The notes under the pieces are model-generated. The model saw nothing but the letters and a program-made list of their open reading frames with translations. It was not told the origin of the DNA and searched no databases. A stretch of DNA of 64,000 nt from assembly GCA_903632075.3 (NCBI GenBank), contig CAHIKZ030002622.1, positions 1,793,501-1,857,500 of the forward strand, written 5' to 3'. Shown in pieces: positions 52,812 to 63,251 of this stretch (its first letter is position 1; the number at the start of each line of letters is the position of its first letter). The position numbers and the translations under genes were made by a program. This stretch comes from Acanthosepion pharaonis (Eukaryota; Mollusca; Cephalopoda; Sepiida; Sepiidae).

Positions 52812-53035
52812 TATTTACATCATTCGGACTATTGTCCTCATCTTTGTCACCATATTTATTACAGCGTTTCGGCCATTGTACACTTTGACCTTCTTAAGGT
52901 GGATGGACTATCGAATTGAAGCCTTTATTTCCCTCACTGGGGGTAGACTGTTCTAGTTCCACATGCCATGTTTAATGGATGTCTGTTATCTCCTTTTAAT
53001 TACCCTCTCCAAGTTCTCTACTGCTTTAAGGCAGT
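52805..53035 (-). mobile_element. S1 SINE
   Basis: Plus-strand reading: 'tatttacatcattcggacta', 'ttacagcgtttcggccattg', 'ccttcttaaggtggatggac', 'gtagactgttctagttccac', 'catgccatgtttaatggatg'. Here it abuts the hAT coding remnant. Confidence 0.75.
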
Positions 53036-53308
53036 GAAGAACTAGGCGGCATTTAAGCTAGCTCCTGTGGCGGACTCTTGATTTAGCCATCATCACAATC
53101 GCCAGTGAGAAATAAATGCGATAGGCATCAATAAACTACAGCAGAACTCAAAATTGATCTCTGCATTTAACTATTGAATTAATATTTAAGCTTACCCTTT
53201 AAAAGTTCAACGATAATTCTTCTGCTGCCACTTAATTTAAAGACGATTTGATGTTCGTAGATCCTTATTTTCCATACAAACAAGTATTCTTATTTCCGTG
53301 GGTGACAG
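53036..53308. other. Unclassified, possibly internal retroelement sequence
   Basis: Contains 'gtggcggactcttgattt' and other unique-looking sequence, but no clear family or gene. Confidence 0.4.
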
Positions 53309-53650
53309 TGTTGTTAATGATGACGGTAGTCTTTGAGTATAGAATCCAGAGGTTAGCAGTGAATATTTTGAAGACGGTAGGAAAGCGTTGTTCAGGTTAG
53401 CAGTGGATATTTCGATAAAAGTAGCAGAGCGTAATTCGTCCTTCTGTTTCTCTTCGGATGACAAGCTGGACTGGACATTCGGGTAGAGTAGACAAAATGG
53501 CCGCATTTATACACGACGGATTGAATGTTCTACGTCTTCTGATTGGTTAACCTTCTATTGGTGGACTATAAAGTGAGTCAAGTCATTTGGGCTAACTCAT
53601 TAGTCAAGTCATTTGGGCTAACTCACATAATGTATCCAAAAATTGTAACA
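53309..53650 (-). mobile_element. Solo LTR
   Basis: 342 bp with TGTTGTTA and TTGTAACA ends (plus-strand reading), flanked by a perfect 5-bp duplication GACAG (53304-53308 and 53651-53655). Read on the minus strand it has two CCAAT-type boxes and 'gtataaatgcgg' (near 53500), a promoter layout that suggests this orientation. An internal 25-bp direct repeat ('agtcaagtcatttgggctaa') lies at 53578-53625. The minus-strand 89-codon frame has no recognisable domain. Confidence 0.6.
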
Positions 53651-53655
53651 GACAG

Positions 53656-54645
53656 AACAGACGAAATTTATAAAATAATATTAATATAGTGTAAAGATGG
53701 GAAACTAGAAATTAGAATTAGTTATACATTCAACAGTTAGAGAAACATAAAAGGTGATTAAATAAAACCTATATTATGGAATCTATATGAATAAATGTGA
53801 TATTGGACCACACTTATCCAAAGGATTACTGGAGTTAAATAGCCCCTATACTTTATAGCAATCTATAGGCTAAAAGCTCAATATCTGTGTTATATATTAT
53901 TTACTTCGATGTGATATCACGCTTCAGGTTTAACTAATTTGCATATTGATTTTAAAAAGTATATGTCATTAATTAACCTGTGATTCATTAGTCTTCTTTT
54001 ATTCAAGGATTGTTTTTATTTTCATATCAAAAATAGTTGTTTAGAAATATTGTTTTATATAGTGCAGAAAAACGTTTGAAATTTGCATTTTACTTGGCCT
54101 TCAACAAGTTGGCATCTATTTGTAAAACTTTCCTTAACTATAATAAGCCAATTTATAAAGATTTCACGTTGTGAATATATCTTACTTTTTGAAGCCTCCT
54201 AGTATAAAATAAAACCATTAATCTTCGTTTATTTTAAATATAAAATATAAATCCTTTTTATTTTAAATACAAATTTCTTTTTTCAAAACCACTAATACTC
54301 GTATAATATATGGAATGCACCAGCAATGTGTTAACCAGACATTTTTATTAAGATTTAAATTATGCAGTTTGGAGTTAACATGAATATTTTTACGACGAAA
54401 AACTTAGGACCACATCACAGATATAAAGGTCTTGAATCATCCATGTATTGCTATTTAAGACGACTGACTTGGCCACTTTCATGTTCGGAGATGGGAAAGT
54501 GACCATGATAATCGTAGATATTGACAATAAGACTAAAAATTCGGAATTTCTGTTTAAGTATATAAAACCTAGATTCAACTCGATTTTTTTTAGGTCTGTA
54601 TCCACTTAAGAAATTTGTTTTTTCCATAAAAACGCTTTTAAAAAT
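53656..54645. other. No gene seen
   Basis: AT-rich, with minor overlapping frames on the minus strand (54390-54732) that show no domain. Confidence 0.45.
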
Positions 54646-54654
54646 CTTATGTAT

Positions 54655-54785
54655 TTTGTACTTATATATCTCAGTCTGGATAATCCATTGTGTTCCGGTC
54701 TGTCTCGCTTTGGCTACATCGATCTCAGTCACTGCAATCCCCGTCTCTCTCTATTTATCTATCTTTTTATCCTCTGTCTGTCTGT

Positions 54786-54848
<63 letters not shown>

Positions 54849-54950
54849 CAGTTTGACTAATCGTATGTCTCTCTTTGGCTGTAGCGATCTCAGTTGCTGC
54901 AATACCTGCTCCCTATATTTATATATCTATTTCTCCTCTGTCTGTCTCTT

Positions 54951-54989
<39 letters not shown>

Positions 54990-55098
54990 TATCAGTTTGG
55001 CTAATTCTCTGTCTCATTTTGGTTGTAGTGATCTCAGTCATTGCAATCCCTCTCTCTCTCTTTATATAGCTATTTCTTCTCTGTCTTTCTGTCTCTTT

Positions 55099-55143
<45 letters not shown>

Positions 55144-55205
55144 ATCAGCTTGGCTAATCCTTTGTTTCACTTTGGTTCTTGCGATCTCAGTCAGTGCAAT
55201 CTATC
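54655..55205 (+). repeat. Four tandem units, most carrying their own microsatellite
   Basis: Each unit runs: '(g)cttggctaat', 'tc(g/c/a)(c/t)tttggct', 'gcgatctcagtc', 'tgcaatccc', CT-rich text and 'tctgtctgtctcttta'. Three then enter (TA)n or (CA)n(TA)n (54790-54845, 54952-54990, 55099-55142). Unit length conserves an open frame of 224 codons (54649-55323), which is repeat-derived and not a gene. Confidence 0.85.
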
Positions 55206-55361
55206 TATTTTGTTTGAAAGAAGATCACATATTGATATGTCCATCTTTCTTATGTATTTCATGGGAGGTTCTAACTTTTTTCACATGATTGTACACGATA
55301 GCAAAAATGAAAAGAGTAGCTAATGTTTATGAACAATGAACTTAATATTTTTTTCTCCTTC

Positions 55362-55960
55362 CGCTTGTGTTGTTAGGCGTCACGGGGATACACAGCTGTC
55401 TATCAGCGGCAAGAAGAGTGGCCTGGAGGAGAGATATCTTGTGGACTCCAGCATCTTTTTGGTCTCCCTTTCGTTCTCCAGCCAGAGTACCTGGGGATGT
55501 ATGCTCGTTGGGCTTATTGGTTGAAAGTGAGGTGTTAGAAACACTTGTTCCTTTGTCGTTCGATATGTTATATGATTGGTATTGCTCCTACCATATCTCT
55601 TATTGCCTCATTCTTGATCTTGTCTCGCCTGGTCGTGTTCAATGCTTTCCTCAGGCATTTTATCTCAAAAGTGATCAGTTTCCTCTCAAGGGTTTTTGTT
55701 AGGAGTTATGTCTGACACTAGTATGTCAGCGTTGGTAGGGAAATGGGTTTGATAATATTTGCCTTGGGGCTCATGGAAATGTTAGGATGTTTTAGAAGTG
55801 GAGCAAGTTGGTAACTGACTGCATTGGCTTTCTGACATCTGGTCTCGATTTCTCTGTCTAGTTTACCGTTTTCAGTAAATATGCGGCCAGATATTTGAAT
55901 TCACTGGTTTGATTTAGCTGGGTACCATTAATTTTAATGTCCAACTTAATATAAAACCTC
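55362..55960 (-). pseudogene. LINE (family C, RTE/BovB-like) RT C-terminal remnant
   Basis: With frameshifts, the minus strand reads 'NGKLDREIETRCQKANAV', 'YQLAPLLKHPNISMS', 'WPHIY' / 'LTKTLERKLITFE', 'CLRKALNTTRRDKIKN' and 'EAIRDMVG'. The 'TLTK...CLRKxL...TRRDKIxN' pattern is typical of the region after RT in RTE/BovB-type LINEs. Clade assignment is by memory of motifs and is uncertain. Confidence 0.6.
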
Positions 55961-56258
55961 AAAGTATAGGGTGTATCATCTACTATAATGGGATTAGTAT
56001 ATAATATACACTAATGTGGCTTAATACAGAGTGCTTTTAGAAAGAGCTCCCACATATACCTTTCAGAAATTAGTGTCAATGGTGCCTTATCATGAAAGTA
56101 TTTACTGCCTGATAATAAATAACATTTATAAACCTTTTGTAATTGATTACAAATAGGGTAACAATTATGTAATAATTGAAATAATATGAAATCTTTAATT
56201 TAATCCAATAAAACTGGATCAATAACACATTTTGACCATAAGAGTAAACAGTGTAAAA
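55961..56258. other. No gene seen
   Basis: AT-rich target region of the following Helitron. Confidence 0.45.
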
Positions 56259-57027
56259 TCTCTATTTGTAAAAGGCAGGATCTGTGTGTGTGTGTGTGTG
56301 TGTAACGAATGCACGGTCGCAATTTTCGACGGATTTGCACCAAAATTTTCATGCACATGCTCCAAGTTAGTGGAAAGGCCACATTTCCCAACTCACATCG
56401 ATAGTGGAAATAATCGATTTTTTCATGCTTCTACGGCAGTTTTCATGTAGTTTGCGGCTATTTTGTACTGGCCAGAGTGAGAGCCAATAGCTGGCTGCCA
56501 CGAATAGGCAGGAAGATTCTATTGGCCAGCGTGAGAGCCAACAGCTGACTGACACGAATGTTAACTAGCATGCTAGCATGCAAAAAAAATCGATAGCTGC
56601 ATTCGTCACAAGTGGGAAAAATTTAAATATGCATGCCACTTTACTCCAATTGGCTCATTCGCTTGCTTAAACTCAACGTTGATTCTGATTCCGCAGAACT
56701 GGGTTGGGTGTGAAAAAGTATTTGTTGTTAACATTCTTTTTGCATTCGGTTTTTCCAGTTACGAGTCCTTTTTTTAAAGCTGATCGTTTTGTGTTCATTT
56801 TGTTTAGTTCTTTTTTCATAACAGATTTAATGTTTAGTATAGAGCTTAGAAAAAATTCGCAGTGTGAGATAGGCAAGAAGTAAGGCATGTAGCAACATTA
56901 GCACGGCAAAGGGCACTTCTTTAAAAGCAAGGAAGGGCAAAAATATTTTAAGTCAAGTGATAGCGATTGCTGTATGAGTCGTACGATTTTTGAATCAATC
57001 ACGGGCAACGCCGGGCCATGCTGCTAG
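56259..57027 (+). mobile_element. Non-autonomous Helitron, family H1, complete copy
   Basis: 769 bp from A|TC ('tctctatttgtaaaaggc') to CTAG|T, with the 'acgggcaacgccgggcc' hairpin motif just inside the 3' end. A single 5' end with (TG)n, unlike the copy at 6947. The short frames within are shared between copies but match no protein I know. Confidence 0.75.
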
Positions 57028-57029
57028 TT

Positions 57030-57520
57030 GGAAATAAAGAACTAAAATTCAGTCTACTACCCTCCATCTTTACAGGAGCTAGATCAGGGCGAAACAGCCA
57101 TATTTGTGCGAGAGCTGCCCAGACCTCACTCTTCAGACTTTATACGGTCCAGAAGCGTCTCCGAGCCCTTGTGGGCGATGAAGTATTCTTCACCCTCCAA
57201 CTTCTCTCTCACAGGCTGGATGTGACAAGTCTCTCGCTGCTCTATTGCTACTTCCACTGAATGTGCTCGGAAGAACTACATTGCCTAGTCCCGCCGATTA
57301 AAACATTCACGGCAAGGACACGCCATGCCACTTACATAGTAGCGAACCAGCTACATTCCCTCCCGTATTCTATCGGTGAGAACTAAGTTCCACTCGAACA
57401 GCTTATTCCCGCGAAAAACTACTCTGTGGAGCCGATTCCCAAGAGGATGTTTCGTAACATGTTAACCATTATCTTCCATTTCTATGCGCATAAATTGCTT
57501 TCTAACTTGACTTTGACTTG
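57030..57520 (+). pseudogene. LINE (family A) C-terminal fragment
   Basis: The plus strand reads 'LFRLYTVQKRLRALVGDEVF', 'LLSHRLDVTSLSLLYCYFHW' and 'CSEELHCLVPPIKTFTART', then 'YSIGE' with a stop and 'IPKRMFRNMLTI'. This is the same post-RT segment as the other LINE-A copies but more diverged, with a relatively long intact frame at the start. Confidence 0.65.
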
Positions 57521-57524
57521 TATC

Positions 57525-58010
57525 GGTTTTCACCCTGGTCGGGTTGAACCGGCTTCCTCCTGAGCAAGTACAGCATCACGGACCATCGCTGCCCACGCTC
57601 GCCGATCCTGAGCCAGGTCACACGAAATGGTGAGCCAATCACGATTCCATCGTCGAAGACCAACTACTTGTGGACCCGATAGTACTGCTAGGTCATGCTT
57701 GATTGTGCTAGCCCACATCCTCAGCTGCCCACCGACACGTTTTTGCCAGCCAGGAAGAGAAGGAGGGAGAAGTACATCGCGGATGAGCTCTCCCTCCGGG
57801 CGTCGAGCTGCGTGTACGAACCATCGGAGACGACACTGGAAGAGGACGGAGACTCAGGCGACGAAGTAGAGTAGTTGTGGGCACACGATCGATTCAGCAG
57901 CATCGTAGAATGCAGCGAAGGCAATCGTTGTCGATCACTTCAAGCCTTCGTAGGTCAACCGCTCTAAGTGGCCACGTCTCACATTGCCTCCTAAGGTAAA
58001 ACGTGACATC
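57525..58010 (-). pseudogene. LINE (family D) C-terminal fragment
   Basis: The minus strand, with frameshifts, reads 'LRRLEVIDNDCLRCILRC', a degraded middle, then 'MWASTIKHDLAVLSGPQVVG', 'LRRWNRDWLTISCDLAQDRR' and 'AWAAMVRDAVLAQEEAGSTRPG' (as two adjoining pieces). The 'DRxxWAAMVRDAV...GSTRPG' end is a common LINE C-terminus. It faces the LINE-A fragment end to end. Confidence 0.7.
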
Positions 58011-58302
58011 GAGTGGCTCCGGGCCATGAAAAGGGTGAACCTCACTAAAAAGACAAAAAACAAAAAAAAAAAAACAAAACAAAAAATAGTTATCTTCTGT
58101 CTTCTTAATGCTTGTTCGTTTATCGTTCTCTCCTTAATGGAAGTTTTTTTCATATTTTCTAACGCTCAGTAATTTTGTGAATCGTTGTGGCTTTATTGCC
58201 TTGGTTGTAATAAAATAATTAAAAACAATGCTTCATTTAAATAATTAAAAAATATTTTGAATATATTTAAGTACGTATATGTTTATAAATACAATTATGA
58301 TA
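58011..58302. other. No gene seen
   Basis: A-rich segment (58050-58090) and AT-rich sequence. Confidence 0.45.
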
Positions 58303-58423
58303 GAGGGTGTGGCAGAAATACCTCTAGAAATATCTCCCGTAAATAGTAAGACATTAGCTTGATGAAAACACCACTGTCCCTAATCTCTTACCGCTATGTG
58401 GGAGGGATTTTGACCGCACCCTG
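58303..58423. mobile_element. TA-flanked MITE (121 bp)
   Basis: Ends 'gagggtgtggcagaaatacc' and the reverse complement of 'gggattttgaccgcaccctg', with TA on both sides. Same family as 40582-40660. Confidence 0.55.
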
Positions 58424-59110
58424 TATATACTTCCAAAAAGAACATTCAAAGTTTTACCTCAGAATCATTTTCGACGGGAAGGATTCCAGTTGTGTGAATT
58501 TATCAATATATATATATATATGGAGCCGTTTTAGAACGCTATTTGCTTAACCCCAAAGCAAACTTTTCGTTCAGTTCGTACACCAAAACGGAATTCTAAT
58601 CCAAAAGGCACCACATACGTCATTCTTGCTGCTATGTAAACGTTTAGTTTAGCCATTGATCAAAAACATGACGATTTTTGAATAACTCCCTGCTTGTGTG
58701 CATGTTCGCTTCGACAGAAAATGACACCTAATGGCGCCATCGACTAAAATAGACACGAAATAGTAAAAGCCTTTTTTATATTTTTTATTGATGCCTGCTG
58801 TTTGTCCTTTTGGCAATACGTCCAAGAGGAAAACGGAACCTCTTTATCTCGGTTTATGTAGGTACATCAATAACTCCGTAGCTTAATGATTAAGATATTT
58901 AATTTAAATATATTTTTTCTAAATCTTCTTCTTTGTCATGGCAATTAGCGCAACAACGCTGCTCCATTCATTACGGAGATTGAATAATTAATTTCATAAA
59001 AGCATTTCTTCAATAACTAAACTGTGAGGAATAATTGGTCCACCAAGAATTCTTGTACGGGTTCTATATATATAGGCCATTATAATTATATCTATTTACC
59101 TATCTATAGA
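58424..59110. other. No gene seen
   Basis: A weak A-box-like 'ccgtagcttaatgattaag' near 58877 may be a decayed tRNA-like head. Otherwise nothing recognisable. Confidence 0.4.
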
Positions 59111-59114
59111 TATA

Positions 59115-59215
59115 TCATCATCCACAGACAGACTGTTTCACTGTATCACAGCTCCTCAGTGTGGCTAGACCTACGACCGAAACCCGATCGATTTGATATC
59201 AGTCGGGTTTCCAAT
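59115..59215 (-). mobile_element. tRNA-derived SINE family S3, partial
   Basis: Minus-strand 'gggtttcggtcgtagg' (B-box-like) and 'gagctgtgatacagtgaaac', 'agtctgtctgtggatgat' match the copy at 60415-60545. Confidence 0.65.
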
Positions 59216-59223
59216 CTCTAGAC

Positions 59224-59603
59224 CAGTGGTTTTCAACGTTTTTGCTGGAGCGGAACCACAAGGAAACATTCCAGTGGCTCAAGGAACCCCTGCAATAAAT
59301 TGTCTTATGCAAAAAAAAAAAAAAAAGCTTTCAATTATTAAAATAAAATAAAAATACTCATCTTTAGATTTATTTACAAAAAAAAATACAAAGACAAACT
59401 GTAAAAATATTGTATACGTCCATATGCAATTTTAATCTTGCTTCTACGGTTATTCCACATGTATTAAAAAAAAAAAAAAACTTCAGTTTAAATGGATTAC
59501 ATTTTCATTAAAAATTCAATGAGAAACTTGAGCCTGATGCGGAACCCCTGGGCTTTACTGGCGGAACGCTAGGGTTCCGCGGAACCCTGGTTGAAAATCA
59601 CTG
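59224..59603. mobile_element. hAT-type MITE with perfect 8-bp duplication
   Basis: 380 bp, with inverted ends 'cagtggttttcaacg' and '...ggttgaaaatcactg' and an exact 8-bp target duplication CTCTAGAC (59216-59223 and 59604-59611). Subterminal sequences are also inverted ('gcggaacca', 'gaaccctgg' types). No transposase. Inserted at the edge of the S3 SINE. Confidence 0.9.
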
Positions 59604-59696
59604 CTCTAGACTGTCGCGGTTTGGCAGAGAGAAAGGTGAATTTTTGCGTAATTATTTTTCATAAACACGCCCGTGATATATATATATATATTTTTC

Positions 59697-59699
<3 letters not shown>

Positions 59700-59755
<56 letters not shown>

Positions 59756-59945
59756 AAAGAACAGCAAGATATATAATCCGGTGTTCTTATAGATATTTTT
59801 ATTTTTACAAAATAGTGCTCAATGTAAATTTACAGAGCATTAATATTATAAATTAACTGATTTAAAATATGTTTTTTTTTCGCTACATAGTTCTAACCAT
59901 GTTTCAAAAATGGAAGCTAAAAGCCACGAATTTAATATATATATA
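59700..59945. repeat. (TA)n and repeat E copy (reverse orientation)
   Basis: A TA run at 59700-59750, then 'ataatccggtgttcttatag', 'tttatttttacaaaatagtg', 'ctcaatgtaaatttacagag' and one arm of the inverted repeat seen at 17362-17652. The next 59946-60268 has no feature. Confidence 0.7.
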
Positions 59946-60265
59946 TATTTAAATAACAAAACAGACCACTTTAAAGTGTCATTGTTATAATTTATTTCAA
60001 CAGAGATTTTATTTTTCTCTGGATCTTCAAACTTCACTTTCAAGGGTGAAAAATGAATTTAAAATTTACACTTTTGAAGGGCAGTATTAAGCTTATATAA
60101 GGTGACATAGAGGGTGGTGAGGAATAGTGTGAAAGACATGGTCGAAATTAGAGATGGAACCTTAAATTGGTCTGGTTTTTTATTAAAATTAAATTATTCG
60201 CACTTACTTAATATTGAGCTCAACGAATTTCATCCTCCTTGGAATTATTCATACGGATTACCAAG

Positions 60266-60268
<3 letters not shown>

Positions 60269-60334
<66 letters not shown>
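60269..60334. repeat. (TA)n microsatellite
   Basis: Uninterrupted TA. Confidence 0.95.
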
Positions 60335-60336
<2 letters not shown>

Positions 60337-60414
60337 GGTGAAGTAAATCGAGTTCTCTCAATCACTGTGTGTTTATCAAAAAATAAATACGCTTAAATTC
60401 ACCTTCATCCCTGC

Positions 60415-60545
60415 TGGTGCGTCAATGGTTTGGGGTAGAATCTCCGACTGACGCCAATTCAGTCGGGTTTCGATCCTAGCTAGAGGCAACCGGATGTCTA
60501 CCACACTGATGAGCTGTGATACAGTGAAACAGTCTCTCTGTCTCA
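60415..60545 (+). mobile_element. tRNA-derived SINE family S3
   Basis: tRNA-like head with A-box-like 'gcgtcaatggtttggggtag' and B-box-like 'cgggtttcgatcctag', followed by 'gagctgtgatacagtgaaac' and 'agtctctctgtctc'. Immediately followed by a LINE RT fragment. Confidence 0.7.
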
Positions 60546-60559
60546 TCCTGATCTTTTCG

Positions 60560-60880
60560 TACTAATGTGGGTGTTCCCTAGTGCTCTCTTTTTGGTCCTA
60601 CTTTTTAATTTTCATTAATGACCTCACCAATGGCTTCACCTTTCAACTTGGTATCTACGTTTTGATGATGCAACCATTTAGTCCTGTCTCGATAATAAAT
60701 CTGATGAGTTCGATGAAGTCAAAATGGCAGCTGATGTCCACGACGGCCTTCAGTTTGTTAACTGGCGAATAAGATGGCTTGTTAATTTTAACGCCCCCAA
60801 ATCTAAACTAATCTCTATTAAACCTTATGCTAACCTTTAGGAAAATGTCACACTGTGCCTTCTCAGGCTAACGTTCATCT
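60560..60880 (+). pseudogene. LINE (family A) reverse-transcriptase core fragment
   Basis: Frame 3 gives 'FLIFINDLTNGFTFQLGIY'. After a one-base shift, frame 2 gives 'RFDDATI' (the catalytic YADD box, here FDDA), then 'SCLDNKSDEFDEVKMAADVH', 'WLVNFNAPKSKLISI' and 'CLLRLTF'. These are the RT palm motifs in proper order for a non-LTR retrotransposon. Frameshift and stops make it defective. It is the only place in the window where the RT active-site box is readable. Confidence 0.75.
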
Positions 60881-60913
60881 ATCTATGTTCATATCTCTCT
60901 GAATTTGTCTGTT

Positions 60914-60916
<3 letters not shown>

Positions 60917-60980
<64 letters not shown>
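60917..60980. repeat. (ATCT)n passing into (AT)n
   Basis: Compound microsatellite like that at 21292-21368. Confidence 0.92.
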
Positions 60981-60985
<5 letters not shown>

Positions 60986-61739
60986 TCGAAACGAATAAGA
61001 ATAATAAGACCTAATGTTTGACTTTGAACACTGTATTTTTTAACGTGATAACTTGTGTGTTTTTATTGATAACAACTTTGTGCTATTATCTGTTTGTACC
61101 GTTGTTCATTATTATTATCCTATTATCTTACAGAATAAGTTTAAATAAAAACATCAGACATTTTTTTAATTTTTACAAATAATCAAATTAAAGATTAATG
61201 TTAGTTTGTAGTCCCGGAAATGCTTCTGGGTTTTTCTTCTGGCTCAAGAAACAATGCTTTTGGTTTAAACCAATTACTTTCTACTTGCTGCGACTAATCA
61301 GATGGAAACTTGTTTTAAAAATTGCAAATCACATTTAGCCAAATAAGATGCACTCAAGTTCCGCATATGAAAGTAGTTGATTTATTTTGTGTCTATTATT
61401 TAGCAAAGATTTAATTTTTAGCAATGATTTAATTTTACTTCAGTCTTGGGCGCAAACAAACATCAAGTGAAAACGCTAATGTCAACGCTTTTGTAGTTGA
61501 TATTTTATTTTGTGTTTGGGTTCATTAACCCCCCCCAACCCCGTTCATTAGGTATCATGAACAGAGTTTTATATATAGAATTTTATAATTGTTAATTTTT
61601 ATGCCATGTGGTGATCTTGAATTGCAAAAATTGGTTGGAAGCACACAAACAGGAAAAGAAAGGTAGAATGCTTCTCACCTCGATCTCCAATACTCCACTC
61701 ACCGTCATGAACGAAAAACTGAACGGTATTTAGTCACTC
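60981..61739. other. No gene seen
   Basis: AT-rich, with C-runs at about 61530 and 61740. Confidence 0.45.
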
Positions 61740-62045
61740 CCCCCCCACGAGGGCATCATGTGGCACAAGGCCGGTTTACGTGGGATCTCCGAGCCCGTGG
61801 GCTCGGCCAAAAATATGCCCTTTGAACCCGTATAAACGTGTTCAGTGTAGGTTTACCTCCCCGAAAGAGACTCCGCCCTTCGGCGTAGCCTCGTTCGGGT
61901 TCCTCCCCCACCCTCGAAGGCAGAGAGTTCAACCGATCAGCCGGATTGTAACGAGTGAATGGGTCGTGAATCGGATTAGCTAGGTATAAGATAGTAAGTG
62001 ACGACCAGCCTCAGCTTTTTCTCCCATTCTTGGCCTTGTGCCAAA
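61740..62045. other. GC-rich island bounded by S2-tail sequence
   Basis: A clearly GC-richer block in AT-rich surroundings. It is flanked by 'gtggcacaaggccgg' (left) and 'ttggccttgtgcca' (right), inverted copies of the S2 SINE tail motif. Inside is a perfect hairpin ('ccgagcccgtgggctcgg', about 61789-61806), 'ccgcccttcggcg' and a B-box-like 'gagttcaaccgatc'. It could be a diverged S2-related SINE or a structured RNA. No protein is supported. Confidence 0.45.
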
Positions 62046-62217
62046 ATTGTATTTTATACAATAATTCATGTCAACGCTTTTACAGTCAAAATAGCTTTAG
62101 GTAACTTCGCCATCATCTCAGACTTGTAAGTAACAATCCTACAAAAGGAAATTAATTAAGAAAGAACAAAAACAGCGAAATAATTATTTGAACCTCGGAT
62201 TGATGCGAAGGCACATA

Positions 62218-62690
62218 TTAAATATTACAGTTAGAAGTTAATGTTACATAATATCATTTGAAATTAAATATTACAGTTAGAAGTTAATGTTACATAATAT
62301 CATTTGAAATTAAATATTACAGTTAGAAGTTAATGTTACATAATATCATTTGAAATTAAATATTACAGTTAGAAGTTAATGTTACATAATATCATTTGAA
62401 ATTAAATATTACAGTTAGAAGTTAATGTTACATAATATCATTTGAAATTAAATATTATGTTAGAAGTTAATGTTACATAATATCATTTGAAATTAAATAT
62501 TACAGTTAGAAGTTAATGTTACATAATATCATTTGAAATTAAATATTACAGTTAGAAGTTAATGTTACATAATATCATTTGAAATTAAATATTACAGTTA
62601 GAAGTTAATGTTACATAATATCATTTGAAATTAAATATTACAGTTAGAAGTTAATGTTACATAATATCATTTGAAATTAAATATTAAATA
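62218..62690. repeat. 46-bp satellite, about ten tandem copies
   Basis: The unit contains 'ttaaatattacagttagaag', 'ttaatgttacataatatc' and 'atttgaaa'. Copies are nearly identical. One (near 62455) lacks two bases in 'ttacag'. The array ends in a diverged 'aaatattaaatattaatttt'. Confidence 0.95.
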
Positions 62691-63079
62691 TTAATTTTAG
62701 AAGTTTAACAATTAAATATCTTTAGACGGAAAATATCAAATCCTATCATTAGAAAGTATATATTAAATAATACTATTACAGGGTAATTCTGTTCAAGATG
62801 TCCGCAAATTAATTTGAGTGGAATATTTCTCTCTAATTCAACGATCTCCCATCACCTTCGAGGTTAGTTTTATTCCAAGCCCTAAAAATGCTTAGAGATT
62901 CTCACCACACCCCAACCTCTTTAGCTAGTCGAAACCTAAGTAGAAGGCGTGACTTTTGACCATAAAAGAATGCTGCGTCATATGCAAGGTCTGAGTTTAA
63001 TCGCAATCTATTGTCCTCCTCATTACTCTTCTTTTGTTCCTTAGTAATATTTCTGTTCCTAATTCTTTCACACCCGCTA
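62691..63079. other. No gene seen
   Basis: AT-rich flank of the satellite. A minus-strand 79-codon frame (62902-63141) runs into a LINE tail and has no domain. Confidence 0.45.
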
Positions 63080-63140
63080 ACCCCTTGTAGCTTAGTGGCT
63101 TTCCTGCCTGGCTTAGAGTGAACTCGATTAAAAAATGTCA
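63080..63140 (+). mobile_element. LINE (family A) 3' tail
   Basis: 'cttagtggctttcctgcctg', 'gcttagagtgaactcgatta' and 'aaaaaatg' match the 3' terminus of the copies at 34830, 37920 and 38320. Strongly 5'-truncated. Confidence 0.6.
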
Positions 63141-63251
63141 AGGTTATCTAGCAGTTCCAACTGTTGTTTGTGGCGTACTTTATCAATCGTTTTTCCATAA
63201 TATATAAAACAGGAACACATCCTTCTACAGTTGGTTACTCTTTATGCTATA

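Noticed and set aside
54649..55323. 224-codon plus-strand open frame
   Set aside because: It is entirely made of four tandem units and their microsatellites. Frame retention follows from unit length and TA/CA translation (YIYI, HTHT).
62218..62690. CRISPR-like array
   Set aside because: Units are contiguous identical 46-mers without unique spacers, and there are no cas genes. It is a satellite in a eukaryotic context.
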